NCBI GenBank assembly: GCA_038277395.1
Contig: CM076197.1
Span: 82,011,951-82,075,950 of the forward strand
Reading direction: 5' to 3'
DNA from: Dryocosmus kuriphilus
Taxonomy: Eukaryota > Arthropoda > Insecta > Hymenoptera > Cynipidae
DNA: 64,000 nt
In this document: in pieces, positions 33,288-46,236 of the stretch
Layout of the letters: every line of letters begins with the position of its first letter
Numbering within the stretch: the stretch's first letter is position 1
Translations under genes and position numbers: made by a program
Notes under the pieces: generated by a model
What the model was told of the DNA's origin: nothing
Databases searched by the model: none
The model's input: only the letters and a program-made list of their open reading frames with translations

Positions 33288-35296
33288 AAAAAGTTTGAAC
33301 AATTTTATAATTAATTTTTCTTCAAATAACGAACTTTTTTATTTAGGAAAGAATTTGAAAATTAATTAAAATTGTCGTTAATTGGAATCATTTGAAAGTA
33401 AAATAATCCAATCAAAGATATAAGAGGATGAAAATCTTATTAGGTTCATAATACGTATATCTTGGAAGTTGGAAATACTGTTTGTTTGATATTTCGGAAA
33501 AACGAAAGTTTTTCTGAATTGTGTTGCTTTGTAGTATTTTTTTAAAAAATTAAAAAATGTTTGAAGAAAACTTAGAAATCCTTTACTTAGCAAACGAATC
33601 AGCTTTTTTCTGTGATAACATTTAATCAAATTAACCTTTTCCAAAAATAAAACAAAACTCAAATTGTCCTAAACTCGTACTTTTCCCACGTCTCAGTAAA
33701 AAAAAAATGTATTACAGCTATTGTTTTGTCGAAGTTGCAAATGGAGGAATTTTGGTTTTTATTTTTTTTTTCAAAAGAGTTAATTTAACCAAGTTCTGAC
33801 GCAGGAAAAAAGTATTCGTCTCGTCTATTCGAGTACCAAACTACTATGTTTAGTTTTAATTGCAATTCTAACATGAATAAAATTACTCTGAATTCGTGAT
33901 TTTTCCAAAAATCGTTTCCTTTCTAGACAGTGCGCTCAGAGTTTTACGATTTACCGGACTATGGGGTTTTTTTATTTTTATAATTTTAAGTTAAATTTTG
34001 GCTTACCTTGTCCAATGCTGACACTTATTTTCAATACTGGTGCTTTCTTTTTAACAAAGTAACTTTTTCCTTGTAATAACTTGAGAAATTGATCAACTTT
34101 TGGTAACTAAACACGTACAAAGCTTGTCGCGTCGCTTGCAGTCGCTGTCAACACAGTCGACACACACCACATGCCACCATGAATGAGCATGAACATGAAA
34201 ACTTGGCATGATTTGGGACCCTAAGAGCCTAAGGCCTATCAAGGAAAATGAAAGGAAAGCTTAAGCTAGGTAGTGGGAGGATTCAAATTTCGTAGCAAAT
34301 GAGTACAAGGCTTTAGAATATTTTGATGTTTAGAAATTATATTTTTAATTGTTAACTAAAATGAATATAATCAATTTCGGTAAAAGTCTAGTTTAGGCAC
34401 TTTTACCAAAAATTATGTTTTTTTTTTTTTTCAACTTTTGCAAAAATCGATTGATTATGACATATAAATAAATTAGAAAGTGGCGGAAAGCGGTATTTCG
34501 AATAATTTGTTTGTCAAAAATGTTACTTTTTCGACTTACGAAAAAAAAGGCGGGTAAAAAAGTGTCTCATCAGATAGAACTACCCAACATCCCCCGACTC
34601 CTTTTCCAGCTGGTTTTCTCTCTTTCTGACTGACCTCCATGGTGGTCCATCTTTAATGAACTTTGTACCGCACCAATGTTTCCAATTTTATTTTAAACTT
34701 GATTATTATATTAATTAATAAAGTTGTGGAAAGTTTTTTTTTTGTAAATAACTAGTATGAATTATAAGCAATTTTCTTGAGAATATTGAAGTCATTTTTA
34801 TTGTAGCTGAAGAAAGACCATCATGCTTGACATATAATCAATTCTTGGAGATCAATAACTTCTAATTTGAATACATTTTTTTAATTTTGTATTCTTGTTT
34901 GTAATCAAACGTGAGAAAAGAGATCATATATTGTTTTAACTATTTTTATTTATATTTCAATTGGGCACTCAAATTTAAGAAAAAAAATCAATGAGTGCGT
35001 TTTAATTGTTTATTTCATAATTATATTGTCCCTGCAACATTTTTTCACAAAAGTAAAATATTAATTTCGTTTTTATCCCATCCTATTCCTTATACAAATC
35101 GCGTACTTAAATATATAATATATTATATACACAAAAAATGTCTAAATTCCAAAGAAAACAAAATTTTCGTTTTCCTACTTCGTTTCTTTCTTGGTATTTT
35201 CGCAAATAATATTTCGAACATTAAAATTGTCGTATATTAATCGAACATTTAATAATTAATATTACATATAGCATGCAATATCATACATATTATTTT
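33288..35296. other. Intergenic, no gene seen
   Basis: 2 kb of AT-rich DNA with scattered short ORFs, none with recognisable content. Confidence 0.4.
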
Positions 35297-36923
35297 TTAA
35301 ATGCTCCCATTTTCGCCTTGGCTCTTAATGTATTTAAAAAACTGAATCGTCGTTCGAAGAAGTGAATGCATCAAAATCAAAAGGTTTAGAAATTGAAAAA
35401 AGAATACAAGTAATAGAATGGTAATTAAGAAAAATATTAAACGTGAACAAATGACCCCAATATCTACATTTGCATATTCTTGATCGAAAAGAAAATTATC
35501 CGAAGCTAAAAAATCCAAAGCATCTTTAATAGTCTGCGGTGGTCGAACTTCAAGTGATATCCGTATTTTCCTCTTTAATTGAAAGTGATTCAGAAGATCA
35601 GAAATGACTTTTTCCTCGCTGGGAGGATTATCCAGAAATTTTGCTTCATTGACATACTTATAAAAATATCCACTCAGTGATAACCCAGATTTTGCCTCAT
35701 ACTTCCCGTCTCTCAAATAAGTCAGAAAAGATTTCTGAATTTCTGAACTCCAATAAAATTCAAGCAAGGCATCTTTCATTTCCTCATAAGTTCCATAACC
35801 ATGAATAATCAACCAATCCTGAGCATCCTCGACGAGTGATTGAATGAAATAATATTTCTTGGCGTACGCATCCAAATTTTCTTCGGCTGCAATATGCTCG
35901 AAATTTTGAATGAAACTTTTTGGATGGGTTGAATTTGATCTTCCGGAGAATTTCAAAGTTTCGAAAGGGTTCAATTGTAATGAATTATTATTTTGGAAGC
36001 TGGTAAGTTCTCCTGAAGATTTATAATTAACAACAAAAATTGAAATAATGTACGACAAAAATAAACCCAGGATTACACCTATCATAAATATGACAATAAA
36101 CTCATCCATTGTTGCGATAGAAAGTTCACTTTTACTTTTGCGAGAGGGTTTTCTTGACTTTTTAGGCGTAGGGATAGGAGTAGATGTAACTTCTTCAAGA
36201 GCAGAACTCTTCAAAGCTTCAATCTTCTTTAAAACATCCAAAGCTTCTTCAAGGGTTCTTACTGATTTAAGTTCAAATTCAGTTTTCACTTCTTCGCTAA
36301 AATCAAAATGTTGGAGAAGATCTGAAATTAGTTCTTCATCGGAGAAAGTAGTATCCAAGAATTTTGCCCCATTGAAGTACTTTAAAAAATAATCCGTCAT
36401 CGACAACCCGCAGTTTTTGTCGTACTTTCCTACATCCAGATGATCTAGAAAAGATTGTTGTCTGTTTGGACTCCAGTAGAAGTTTAAAAAATCATTTTTC
36501 ATTTCTTCGTAGGTTCCGAATCGAGAATTCTTTAACCAGATTTCAGCATCATCGACAAGTGATTCGATGAAATAATATTGCTTTTCGCTTTCATTTAGAT
36601 TATCCTCAATTGCTAGTCTTTCGATAGTTTCGATGAAAGCTTGGATTTTGGGTATCATTTTGCCCAGAAAATTTAATTTTTTCGAAAGGATTGAGTTTTT
36701 CGGAGGTTCTATTATTTTCTTGAGATGAGAGAGTAGAAGCCATGTCCTCTACTTGGTCATTGTTGAAGTCCTCAAAATTGTGCATCGCTTCTAGAATTTT
36801 GTCCGTATAATAAGCAGTGATGAGGTGATCATAATCGACTTCCTCCAGGATTTGGTCGGTCTGAGACATCTTGAGGGATGAACAAGAAGACATACCGTAG
36901 AAGAACTCTCCTATTATTTTCAT
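35297..36923 (-). pseudogene. Gag-TM-Gag-TM gene with one frameshift
   Basis: The minus-strand start region (36923; the internal Met of MSQTDQILEEVD may be the true start) encodes an acidic leader and FEKIKFSGQND. The frame then breaks near 36640-36655, where the paralogue at 43 kb has two more bases. The rest (to 35297) is open for 453 codons: the remainder of Gag-like domain 1 (YYFIESLVDDAEIWL, GTYEEMK, FLNFYWSP), a basic KKSRKPSRKSK linker, a membrane segment (FIVIFMIGVILGLFLSYIIS), Gag-like domain 2 (LKFSGRSN, SFIQNFEHIAAEEN, GTYEEMK) and a second hydrophobic block (LIFFLITILLLVFFFQF). The splice acceptor is at 36932-36929. One indel separates it from a complete gene, so it is either a young pseudogene or an assembly artefact. 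Confidence 0.75.
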
Positions 36924-36932
36924 TTAATCTGT

Positions 36933-39900
36933 AAATAAAAATTAGATGTAACTTTCAATATTTAGGACGAAAATTTAAAATTCAGATTATTCTTAAATTA
37001 ATTTAGAGGATTTTGAATAATAAGTCACTATATCATTCTTAAAGGCACAAATTATGTTTTTGCTTTTATTTTTGGGCTAAAAATGATAAAAGAATTGTTT
37101 TTCTTAAGGACATGTATCAAGTGAAAATAGCATTTTTTTTTACAAACTTTGAGATATCGATGTGTAAATGTAGTAAATTAAATAAAATACATGAAAAAAA
37201 GTGTACTTGGTTCTAAATGTTTATAATTTTTTTTAAATGCTGCAAACAATTTTTTAAAAGAATTTTTGTTATAAGTATCAATATTTAGGAGCAGATACCT
37301 TCCTTAGTGCCTTTTATTTAATTTCACAAACTTTGAACTCTATATCTCATTTCGTGTGAGTTTGTCCAAAACAATGTCATTAATAACTCCAAAATCTTTG
37401 TATTCTTTTTGCCTTATTTTAACCTATTCATACGGAATTAAATCAGATAAAACCTTTACTGTATATGCCGTATGAATAATTAGATGTGTAGCAAAAAGAA
37501 TCAGATGATTTAGAGTTCTTATTTTTTTTAAATCTGAATTTTGAGACCTCTGTCGCCTTCTTAATTTTATTATAAGTAGTATCTATAGGTACGGACACAA
37601 GACATGCCCCCTTCCCCTTTCCAAGTCCGTACCTTTAGACTCGGCTGTGTTGTAAACGTACATAAAAGTACGGACTGTCCGTAACGTTATAGAGTCGGCC
37701 TTTATTATAACTTGTTTATTTAATTTGTATGCCTAATTTTGATGGGGATTGAATTTACCTATATTTTATTATCACACATTTTTATTGGAAATATTTTGAA
37801 ATTCAGATATTTGATTGTAATTTTTTGGTCCATGTACACAAATTAATTCTTCAATTATATATTAATCAAATTTTTATTTATATTTCAACTATCAATTTAA
37901 AATCAATATAACAAAGAATTCGCAAAATTATTCTCGCTTATATTCATAATTTTTCAATCAAATTTATACAGCTTTCAAAGAATTCTTTAAACAGTCTGAT
38001 TTTAATCATTTTAATATTTAGATTGTTACAGAAATCAATTTTAATTGAAATAGATATTTTATTACTGAATATATTAAATATTTAAAAAATAAAATAAAAT
38101 ATAAATACGCAAACTTGTTATATAACTTTCCAATTGCGATATAAACCGTAGAACAAAAATCTCATTGTAAATTGTGTCCCTATAAAGATGTATGTAATCT
38201 GTTACAGATTAAGTAAACCCACTGACGAGGGCCACCATTGTGTGCCGAAACGTTTGGTTTCAATTAATAAATAATTGGATTCAATTCTTTTGGAATCTAA
38301 AACCAAAACTTTTCCACCAACATCTTACAATTTTATTCTGGAGGGTCAGTACAATCCCCCAACGATTATTATTTTATTTTTTCTACTTATGAATTGTACT
38401 CATTGATATTTATAACTGATTTGGCTTTAGAAACTATTTTATTGAAGTGCCTGGGAAAAAAAGTATATAAGAAAATCTTGATCAATAAGTTTATTAAAAA
38501 AAAAAATGAGGAGACAAATATTTCTCTCATTTTAGAATTCTTATCGATATAGGGGTTACAATTTTTGGACAAATTTTGATGAGACACGATCATAAATTGT
38601 AGCAAACTTCAATTCTTTTTATTATTTATAATTTGATTTGTAGGGGACTCGGATATTGTGTCGGTGCGGAGCACGGCGGATATTACAAATAACGCCCATG
38701 TTTGTAAATTTTATGTACATTTTTTGCATAAAATAGCGTTTGTTGTATGGAAGAATGGTGCTGTAATGCGATTTCTGTTTTAAAATATGTGCCAGAAGAG
38801 TAATTATAAACAAACTGTTTTGGCGGAAACAGGGGCAAAAGTCTTTGGCACAAATAAAGTAATTACAGCGTATTTAAACAGGACAAAGTTATGTTTTAAT
38901 AGGTGAAGTATTTTTTTAAACTTCTGGTAAAATTGTTTCCATAAACGCTCGAAATATATTACAATTAATTAAATCTTGCCTATTTCTACACGCGTAATAG
39001 AATTTTCAGGGAGTAACAGGTCATAACTGGGTTTTGACACATACTTTACTTTGATTGATAAGAAAAAAACATTTATTTCGTGTTGACCATATCTCAAGTA
39101 ATTTTTCTGCATTACAGCACATTCTCAAGAATTATTATATTTTTTACTTTTTTTCTACAGTGTTCATATTATTGAAATAAGCCGGTAGTAATATTACGTT
39201 CACTGTACCCGAGTTTGGGGCACGCCTGTCGTAATTCAGTACCCACAAATTAATTAAGTGTCAAATAGTTACGAAATTAAGAAACGGTTTTGAGTAATAA
39301 TATATGTTCCCTGATAATGTGAACCTTGCCTTCAAAAATACACACATCAAAATCACAATTTCAATTATAATTTATAGGACATTTTAATTTCAAAGCCCGC
39401 CACCATAGCCGACTCTCCTAATTAAGTTCTGGAAATTGAAATTGAAAATACATGAAATAATCATTAAAAGCTATTTCAAATTGCAGCTACATTTCATTTT
39501 ACTGTAGATTGAGTAATTTTTTGGTTACATATAAGTTACATCTGTCCTTCGTAAAAGATGTTCAGTAAATTAGATAATATACATTGCTTGAATGGTTTAA
39601 GAAACTACACGCGTAAAAAAATAGTATTTTATGTTAGATTTTGGAATTTATAGCTACTCTTTGATGGGTACTTGTAAGCTTTGCAAGTTACTTTTAGGTT
39701 ACGTTTGTGACATTACCAATATGTAACCAATATGCAACATAGTTTGATTTATCTACTCATAGATCACATTACAGAATTTTTATTTATAAATTTGTATATT
39801 ATAAAAAGTCTCCTATTATAAATGTGTTTGACAAATAAAGTCCTTAAAATTTTTTTCATTTTCTTGAAGCAGTTTTAGTCGTTTTTCTCACCGAAAATTT

Positions 39901-41653
39901 TCATATTTTAGTTTGAAATCTGGTTAAAGGTTCGTCGAAGAATTTGTATGAAAAGTTTAATTAATTAAATTATGTGTACAAATATAATTGTAAATATTAT
40001 TTTACCTGATTCATATTATTTACTCCCACGTAGATAAAATTGCTCCAAAATTTTCGAAATAGTCAAAGAGTGGACGTGCATACTTTTCTAGCGTCTTTCT
40101 GATGGTCAGCGTTCAATAAACATAAAGGAATAGTGGGACAGGTCAGGAAATTTTCACCTTTTTTTGAGCTGCAGGTTCGACCCTACAGTCTGAAACAAAA
40201 GTTAGTGACGTTCAAATATTTTCGGATTCAGCAATCTATCAACTTTCCTATAAATTATTTTTAATTCATTAAAAAAAAATTAATAATTTTTAATTTTCTT
40301 CTTGATCTGCAATCGAGAGCAAATGCACATGAGCACTGTTTCAAAATTTTTCCTAAGTTTTCCTATACTATATAATTTATAAAAGTGAATATATATATAT
40401 ACTTTTCCCGAAATTTTTTATTTAAAAAGTGCATTAAATGTTAAGTAAAAAATGGTCAAAATTGACATTTTTAAAATTAAAACTGTTTGGAAATGAAAAA
40501 GTTTCAAATTATAATCGTTCGAGATTCATTATTTTTAAGTTGAACAATTTTGAATGAATAGTGTACTCATATAAATTAAATAATTTCAGATCGAAAACAT
40601 TTGCGATTGAAAAATGGTGAATTAGTGAAATTGTTTAAGGTTTGTTGAATTTCATAAAATTGAATATAGTTAATTTAAGATTTAAATTTTCAAAAGTGTG
40701 CAATTTCCAATTTGAATAATCGTTCAAAGTTATTTCATCTGAAAATGAAAGTATTATATGTTTAACGGTGGCCACTTTAAATTGTTTAAAGTTGATGAAT
40801 TTTAAATTCAAATACATTTCAATTTGAGAGTTTTAATAATTGAGTTTTTAATTTTAATTGTTAATTTTTAATTAACTATGTTTTAAAGCTAATCATTTAA
40901 AAATGATACATTCATAATAAGTAGTAGATGAAATTGGAAAACTGATAATTTCTGATTTTGAAGATAGCTTTGTAAAATATGAAGAAATATTTAATGAAAG
41001 TTGTTACTTTCTTGAATTTAGATTGATGCTGGCAGGAGTTTTTAATAAAAAATACTTATTTCTATTTGGAGATATGAACAAACAAATATGAAATAAAACA
41101 CAGCTTTAAGAAATAGGATATGTGATTTATTTTTTATTGACAATATTTGTTACTTGCGGTACTTAAATTAATTTATTTTAATTGGTCCTAGTTTCAACTG
41201 ACTTGGCTCATGTAATATTGTATGCCTTAAACTCTAAATTGAGACTCCTGTGGAAACAAAAAGATACAGGTAAGATTTCGAATTTTCGATTTCTTCTTTC
41301 TCAAGTTTTATCGCCTTTTTAAATTACTTCAAGCTGAAAAGAGTTGATTGAATTTAATCAAAAATAGGTATCTTTGTAACTTTGTAATTCAAAAAAGTTG
41401 ATTCAAAGACTGAATAGAAATTTAATTAACCACCCGTTTCAGAATGTTCGAATATCTTCTGTTCTTTAGTCTATTTTCTGAATAATTTATAAGTTTCTAG
41501 AACTGAAGATACTATATTAAGAAGAATTCACTCTTCCTGAAAAATATTTTCTATCCACTAAATTCGAGTTATATTTATAGGCTAGTAATCGATTTCGTCA
41601 TCACAAAGTAAAAATTAAACACGAGAGAAACGAACATAATTTCAGAAATTGAA
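36933..41653. other. Long AT-rich intergenic stretch
   Basis: 4.7 kb without a supported gene. A motif resembling a hammerhead-ribozyme core is at 38222-38251. A short self-complementary GC-richer patch is at 37590-37700 ('aggtacggac' / 'gtccgtacct'). 'ccgccaccatagccgac' near 39408 was examined and encodes nothing recognisable. Confidence 0.4.
38222..38251 (+). ncRNA. Hammerhead-ribozyme-like core motif
   Basis: CTGACGA, then a self-complementary stretch (GGC-CAC-catt-GTG-t-GCC), then GAAAC followed by a possible short stem III (AC-GTTTG-GT) with a GUU before the expected cleavage site. This order is that of the hammerhead core. However, one extra G sits between CTGACGA and stem II, and the sequences that should form stem I are not complementary, so it is probably a decayed motif of a retroelement or a coincidence. 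Confidence 0.25.
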
Positions 41654-43311
41654 TTACATTGTTCCGTAGAGAGTAAATTTCAAACAGCCATTTTTTAAAA
41701 AAAATATTATGTAAAGTGTCCCCATCAGCAAGATGTAGGTCGTGCCGAATATGAGCACAGTTTCTTTGCAGATATCAAAAAAATAATTAAAAGCTTTTAT
41801 ATATGCTGAAGTATTCAGCACACACTCAGCAATAACAGCAAGAAAGGCAATGCAAAAGCCGATCATGATATTAAATCTGTATTTGTAGAAAAAATAGTTA
41901 TGAAAAACTTCTGGATTTGCTAAAATGCCCAAAGCTTCTTCGAGAGTTTTTATTGGCCGAACTTTAAGTGCACTCCAAATTTTAAACCTTAAATTAAAGT
42001 GCTTCAGAAGATAACAAATTACTTTTTCCTCGCTGGGAGCATTATCCAGAAATTTTGCTTCATTGACATACTTGTAAAAATATCCACTCGGCGATAACCC
42101 AGATTCTTCGTCGTACTTCCCATCTATTAAATAATCCAGAAACGATTTCTGAATTTCCGGACTCCAATAAAATTCAAGCAAGGCCTCTTTCATTTCCTCG
42201 TAAGTTCCATAACCACGAGTAATCAACCAATCCTGAGCATCCTCGACGAGTGATTGAATGAAATAATATTTCTTTGGTGTTTGAATCCAAATTTTCTTCG
42301 GCTGCGATGTGCTCGAAATTTTGAATGAAACTCTTTGGATGGATTGCATTTGGTCTTCCGGAGAATTTCAAAGTTTGGAAAGGGTTACATTTTTTGTAAT
42401 GTGAAATCTCATAGTGTGAATTACTGTATTCATTGATGATATTCGTGATCGTCTGATTATCCCCAGGAGATAAATCGTCAGCAAAAAAAAAATTGCATGC
42501 AGATACGTTTTGCACATAGTGCGATTAAAAATGATACGATGATTATCGGTAATATTATTTCGGGTCGCCATATCGATATAAGCGAAAATATATTTTTATG
42601 TTTCTTGTTGGATTTTGATTTTCTTGACTTCTTGGGAATAGAAAGAGATTTACTTTCTTCATTATCAGTACTTTTGAAAGCGTCAATCTTCATTAAAGCG
42701 TCCACAGCTTCTTCGTAGGTTTTCACGGATAGAAGTCCAAATGCAGTTTCTACTTCCTCGCTAAAATCAAAGTGTTGCAGAAGATCTGAAATTAAACCTT
42801 TCTCGGTGAAAACCATCTCCGAAAATACTGCCCAATTGAAGTACTTTATAAAATACTCTGTCATCGCCAATCCGCAGTTTTTGTCGTACTTTCCTACATC
42901 CAGATGATCTAGAAAAGATTGTTCTTTATTTAGACTCCAGTAAAAATTTAGAAAATCATTTTTCATGTCCTCATAAGTTCCGAATCGTCGATCCTTTAAC
43001 CAGATTTCAGCATCATCGACAAGCGATTCGATGAAATAATATTGCTTTTCACTTTCATTTAGATTAGCCTCGATTGCTGTTTTTTCGAAAGTTCTGATAA
43101 AAATTTTTGGATGTTGAGTATCATTTTGGCCAGAAAATTTAATATTTTCGAAAAGACGGAGTTTCTCGTAGGGTTCATGATTTCCTTGAAGTTGAGAAGT
43201 AAAATCAATTTTTTCTACTTGGTCATTTTTCAATTCCTCAAAATTTAGTATCGCTTCTTGAATTTTTTCTGAATAATCGTCCTTCTCGTGGGTTTTCACG
43301 GTCTCTGCCAT
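41654..43311 (-). pseudogene. Second Gag-TM-Gag-TM gene, two 1-base frameshifts
   Basis: The frame from ATG 43311 is open for 277 codons: an acidic leader, Gag-like domain 1 (IKFSGQND, FIRTFEKTAIEANL, SLVDDAEIWLKDRRFGTYED), a Lys/Ser-rich linker and a membrane segment (ILPIIIVSFLIALCA). It then hits a run of ten T (minus strand, 42483-42492) where one extra base ends the frame. Gag-like domain 2 continues in another frame (LKFSGRPN, SFIQNFEHIAAEEN) and shifts again near 42273 (one extra A relative to the 36 kb copy). The third frame finishes the domain and ends in two or three hydrophobic segments (IMIGFCIAFLAVIAE; LIFGTTYILLMGTLYIIFF). The acceptor is at 43368-43365. Its domain 1 and domain 2 each match the same-numbered domain of the 36 kb copy best. 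Confidence 0.75.
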
Positions 43312-43592
43312 CCTGCCGGATTAAGACGGACGAATATCCTTGGTGTATCCTTTTTTAAGTCAATCTGTAAATAAACATATTAAGATATATTTAACTGCAT
43401 TTTTAATTAACTTATTTTTACGTAATTTAAATTAAATTTAAAACTACTATTTTTTTCAGGACAAAATGATCTCTACTATCACTATTATTTTATGGTAATA
43501 CATAGATAAGAATAGATAATAATAGATAATAGATTTTCTATTACTTCTTCGTCAGAGCAATCGGGAAAGATAATTTAGTTTCTTACTAATTA

Positions 43593-43733
43593 TGGTGCCA
43601 TCCATAAATAACTTCACGCACTTAGGGGGTGGGGGTAAATTCTGATAATTTTTGTACATGGACGCAATGTTAAATGGAGGGGGAAGAGGTAAAAATGAAA
43701 ATGATAGCCTGACGTCATTTATGGACGATGCCA
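43593..43733. mobile_element. 141-bp MITE
   Basis: The left end 'tggtgccatccataaataac' and the right end (reads back 'tggcatcgtccataaatgac') are inverted copies, followed by 'ttcacgc' / 'gtcaggc'. The centre is G-rich on one arm. The terminal style resembles the small elements at 54381 and 63624. Confidence 0.7.
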
Positions 43734-43740
43734 ATCAAAC

Positions 43741-44734
43741 CAATACGTTTGTTAGTTTCAATAGTTTAAATTGAAAACGTTCACAATTGTATAATTTTAG
43801 AATAAAACTTTCAAAATTGTACAACTCCAAATTTAAGTTGTTCGAAATTATTCAGTTTTAACACGATAGCCCTAATAATTGGAGGAGTTTAAATTAAAAC
43901 CGCCGTAGAAAACTGAATAATATAAGGTTGAAAGTTTCGAAATAAATTTGACACCTTCTCCTTTCTGCTTAATTTCTGAAATTGCACCATTTTCAAGATG
44001 ACCACTAAATGGGGAAACCTGGGGGAAAAACGCCAAATTTACAATTATTTAATTTTAAAGGCTTTAATTTAAAAATTTCATTTTAACTCCCTTAACTTTT
44101 AATCTTTCAGTTTCAAATTAAGTTTTCATAATTGAAAAATTTTGACTTATAAATGTTATAAATCAAATTAAAAATTGAAACCTTCATAATTAGACATTTT
44201 TTTCGCAAACTTAAAGGTTTAAAATTTAACAATATTTATTAACTGTAAATTGAAGCAATTATGAGTTTAAAATTAAAACATTCAAAATTGAAATTAATCT
44301 AAAATTAAACATTCGGAATTAGAAAATAGGAAAGAATCTTTTAAATTGTATTATCTCTAATTTAAGATTTTAAAAAATTAATGATTACAATTAAACAATA
44401 CAAAAAATTTGAATTCTAAATGAATCAACTATTCAAAATAAAACTATTTCTTATAGAAGCCGCAATAGTTAATATTATTAATTCTTAAAATCTCAGATTT
44501 CTGAATTTTAAATGTTGAACACTACTTCAGTTACATATTTTATTTCGTACCAAAAACTTCATTTTAAATTTTGTTGAAAAATGAGTATAAATAAATCGTA
44601 TTATCTCGGGGCACAAGCCCTCCATAATTTTCTTCTCTCCCGACAATAGAATTGCCATATAAACCAACACGGGTTTTCTTTTCACAAACTACTTGTTTTT
44701 TTGAAAAATTTATAACCACTTTTGATCACTTTAC
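43741..44734. other. Intergenic, no gene seen
   Basis: Low-complexity AT-rich text built from 'aattttaaattga'-like words, similar to the cyclin Y intron at 8.4-9.4 kb. It may be an old diverged repeat. No ORF of interest. Confidence 0.4.
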
Positions 44735-44738
44735 TTAA

Positions 44739-45281
44739 GGGGTTATACTACCCAGCCATTTTTCAAAAAAAAAAATTTTTTTATTTTATAGAAAGGTCCC
44801 TTAGGGTCCCAAGAATAATCCGAAAAGAAATTTTTTTTTTAGACAGTAATACTCAGCCGCCGTTTTATATTTCTTAACAAAATAAATTTTTTTATATAGC
44901 TAATATATTACTTAATAAGCTCTATAAATTTTAATCGCTTTACGTTTTCTTATCTGCCTGAAAATAAATCATAAAGATGACACTAGTTTTGGAAGTTCAA
45001 AAGTGATGAAACTCTTTTTCTCGAAACTATATTTTTCAAATTGGTGTACAGCGTAGCTCGCTCAATTTTCATCCAATGGACTTGAAATTTTAGCTGCAGC
45101 TTCTTAGATAGATTATCTATCGAAGTACGTAAGATTTTTTACGATTGATAAATAATTACATTTGCAATAACACATAGAATAAAATCTCGAAGCTTTATTT
45201 TGATTCATATTGCTTAATAATCGAGAAAAATATTCCCAAAAAAAGCTTCGTTTTTCAGTGCGCCAGGGTAGTAAAAACCCT
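44739..45281. mobile_element. 543-bp MITE with TTAA target duplication
   Basis: Terminal inverted repeats 'ggggttatactacccagcc' (left) and 'agggtttttactaccctggc' (right, reversed) are flanked on both sides by TTAA (44735-44738 and 45282-45285). TTAA target duplication and G-rich TIR starts fit piggyBac-type mobilisation. It has no coding capacity. Confidence 0.75.
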
Positions 45282-45285
45282 TTAA

Positions 45286-46236
45286 TAAAATATTGATCAA
45301 ATTATATAAAGAAAAATGATAATGTAAGAGTAAAAAATATTTTACCTCATGTGTAACTTTTACTCCGAAAGTAAAATTTCAGTAGAATTTTCTTAATACT
45401 GCACAGCTGCCTTTGGCGTCTTCCGTACAGATACGTAATGCTGGAGAATAAAAGGAAGAATAAAGTGGTAGTTGGTAGTAGACGTAGTAGATTTTGGGAC
45501 TCTGTGGGGTAGGTCTACCCACGTGGTCTATAAAGGTTCTGAAATAATGTGGGACGGGGATAGAAAATACACGACACTAATTTTTAAACCTTAAATTTTA
45601 GTTGCAAAATTAAAACCTATAGAATAAAGAAATTAAAAATGATCGAAGCCTCAAAAATTGGAAATTTAACAATGATCTGGTATCATATTCAACATTTAAA
45701 CTTTAAAGAAATTCTAATTGAGTTTACAGAATTCAAAATGAAATGTTAAAAGTTCACATAATAATTTTAGCTTTAATGCTAACGAAATTTAACCAACAGT
45801 CTCAAATTTGTTAAGCGTTCGAAGTGTAACAAAATCAAAATTAAGTCTTTTTGGAAACCAGAATTTCTTTAAACGTTCAAAATTGAAGAAACTGTGATTG
45901 AAAATCGTTCGAAATTAGGCAATTTTAAATAGGACATCCGTATAAACTGAGAAATCTGTTTTGTTTGTATTATAGTAATTGTGCAACCAAATAATATTAA
46001 GGAACTACCATTTTAATTATAATTTAAATTTTTTATATTTTTTAATACTTCTTTTTACACTCATTCTTTGGCATTATAAAATTAAAGTAATTTTTATTAA
46101 AAAAATAAATTTAACAAATTCTTATTGTCGAAGAGAACATAATATATTAAGCTCAAATTTTACTTGCATAAGGAAATAGTAAAATTTCTTCTTTTGTATT
46201 TGCAATCAATTAATTCGTTAATTTTTCATATACAAT
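45286..46236. other. Intergenic, no gene seen
   Basis: AT-rich. The 66-codon frame at 45979-46179 is unsupported. Confidence 0.4.

Noticed and set aside
42478..42515. Programmed -1 ribosomal frameshift at the T10 run
   Set aside because: The downstream frame is +1, not -1, relative to the first, and a simple extra T explains it; the 36-kb paralogue reads through without a shift.
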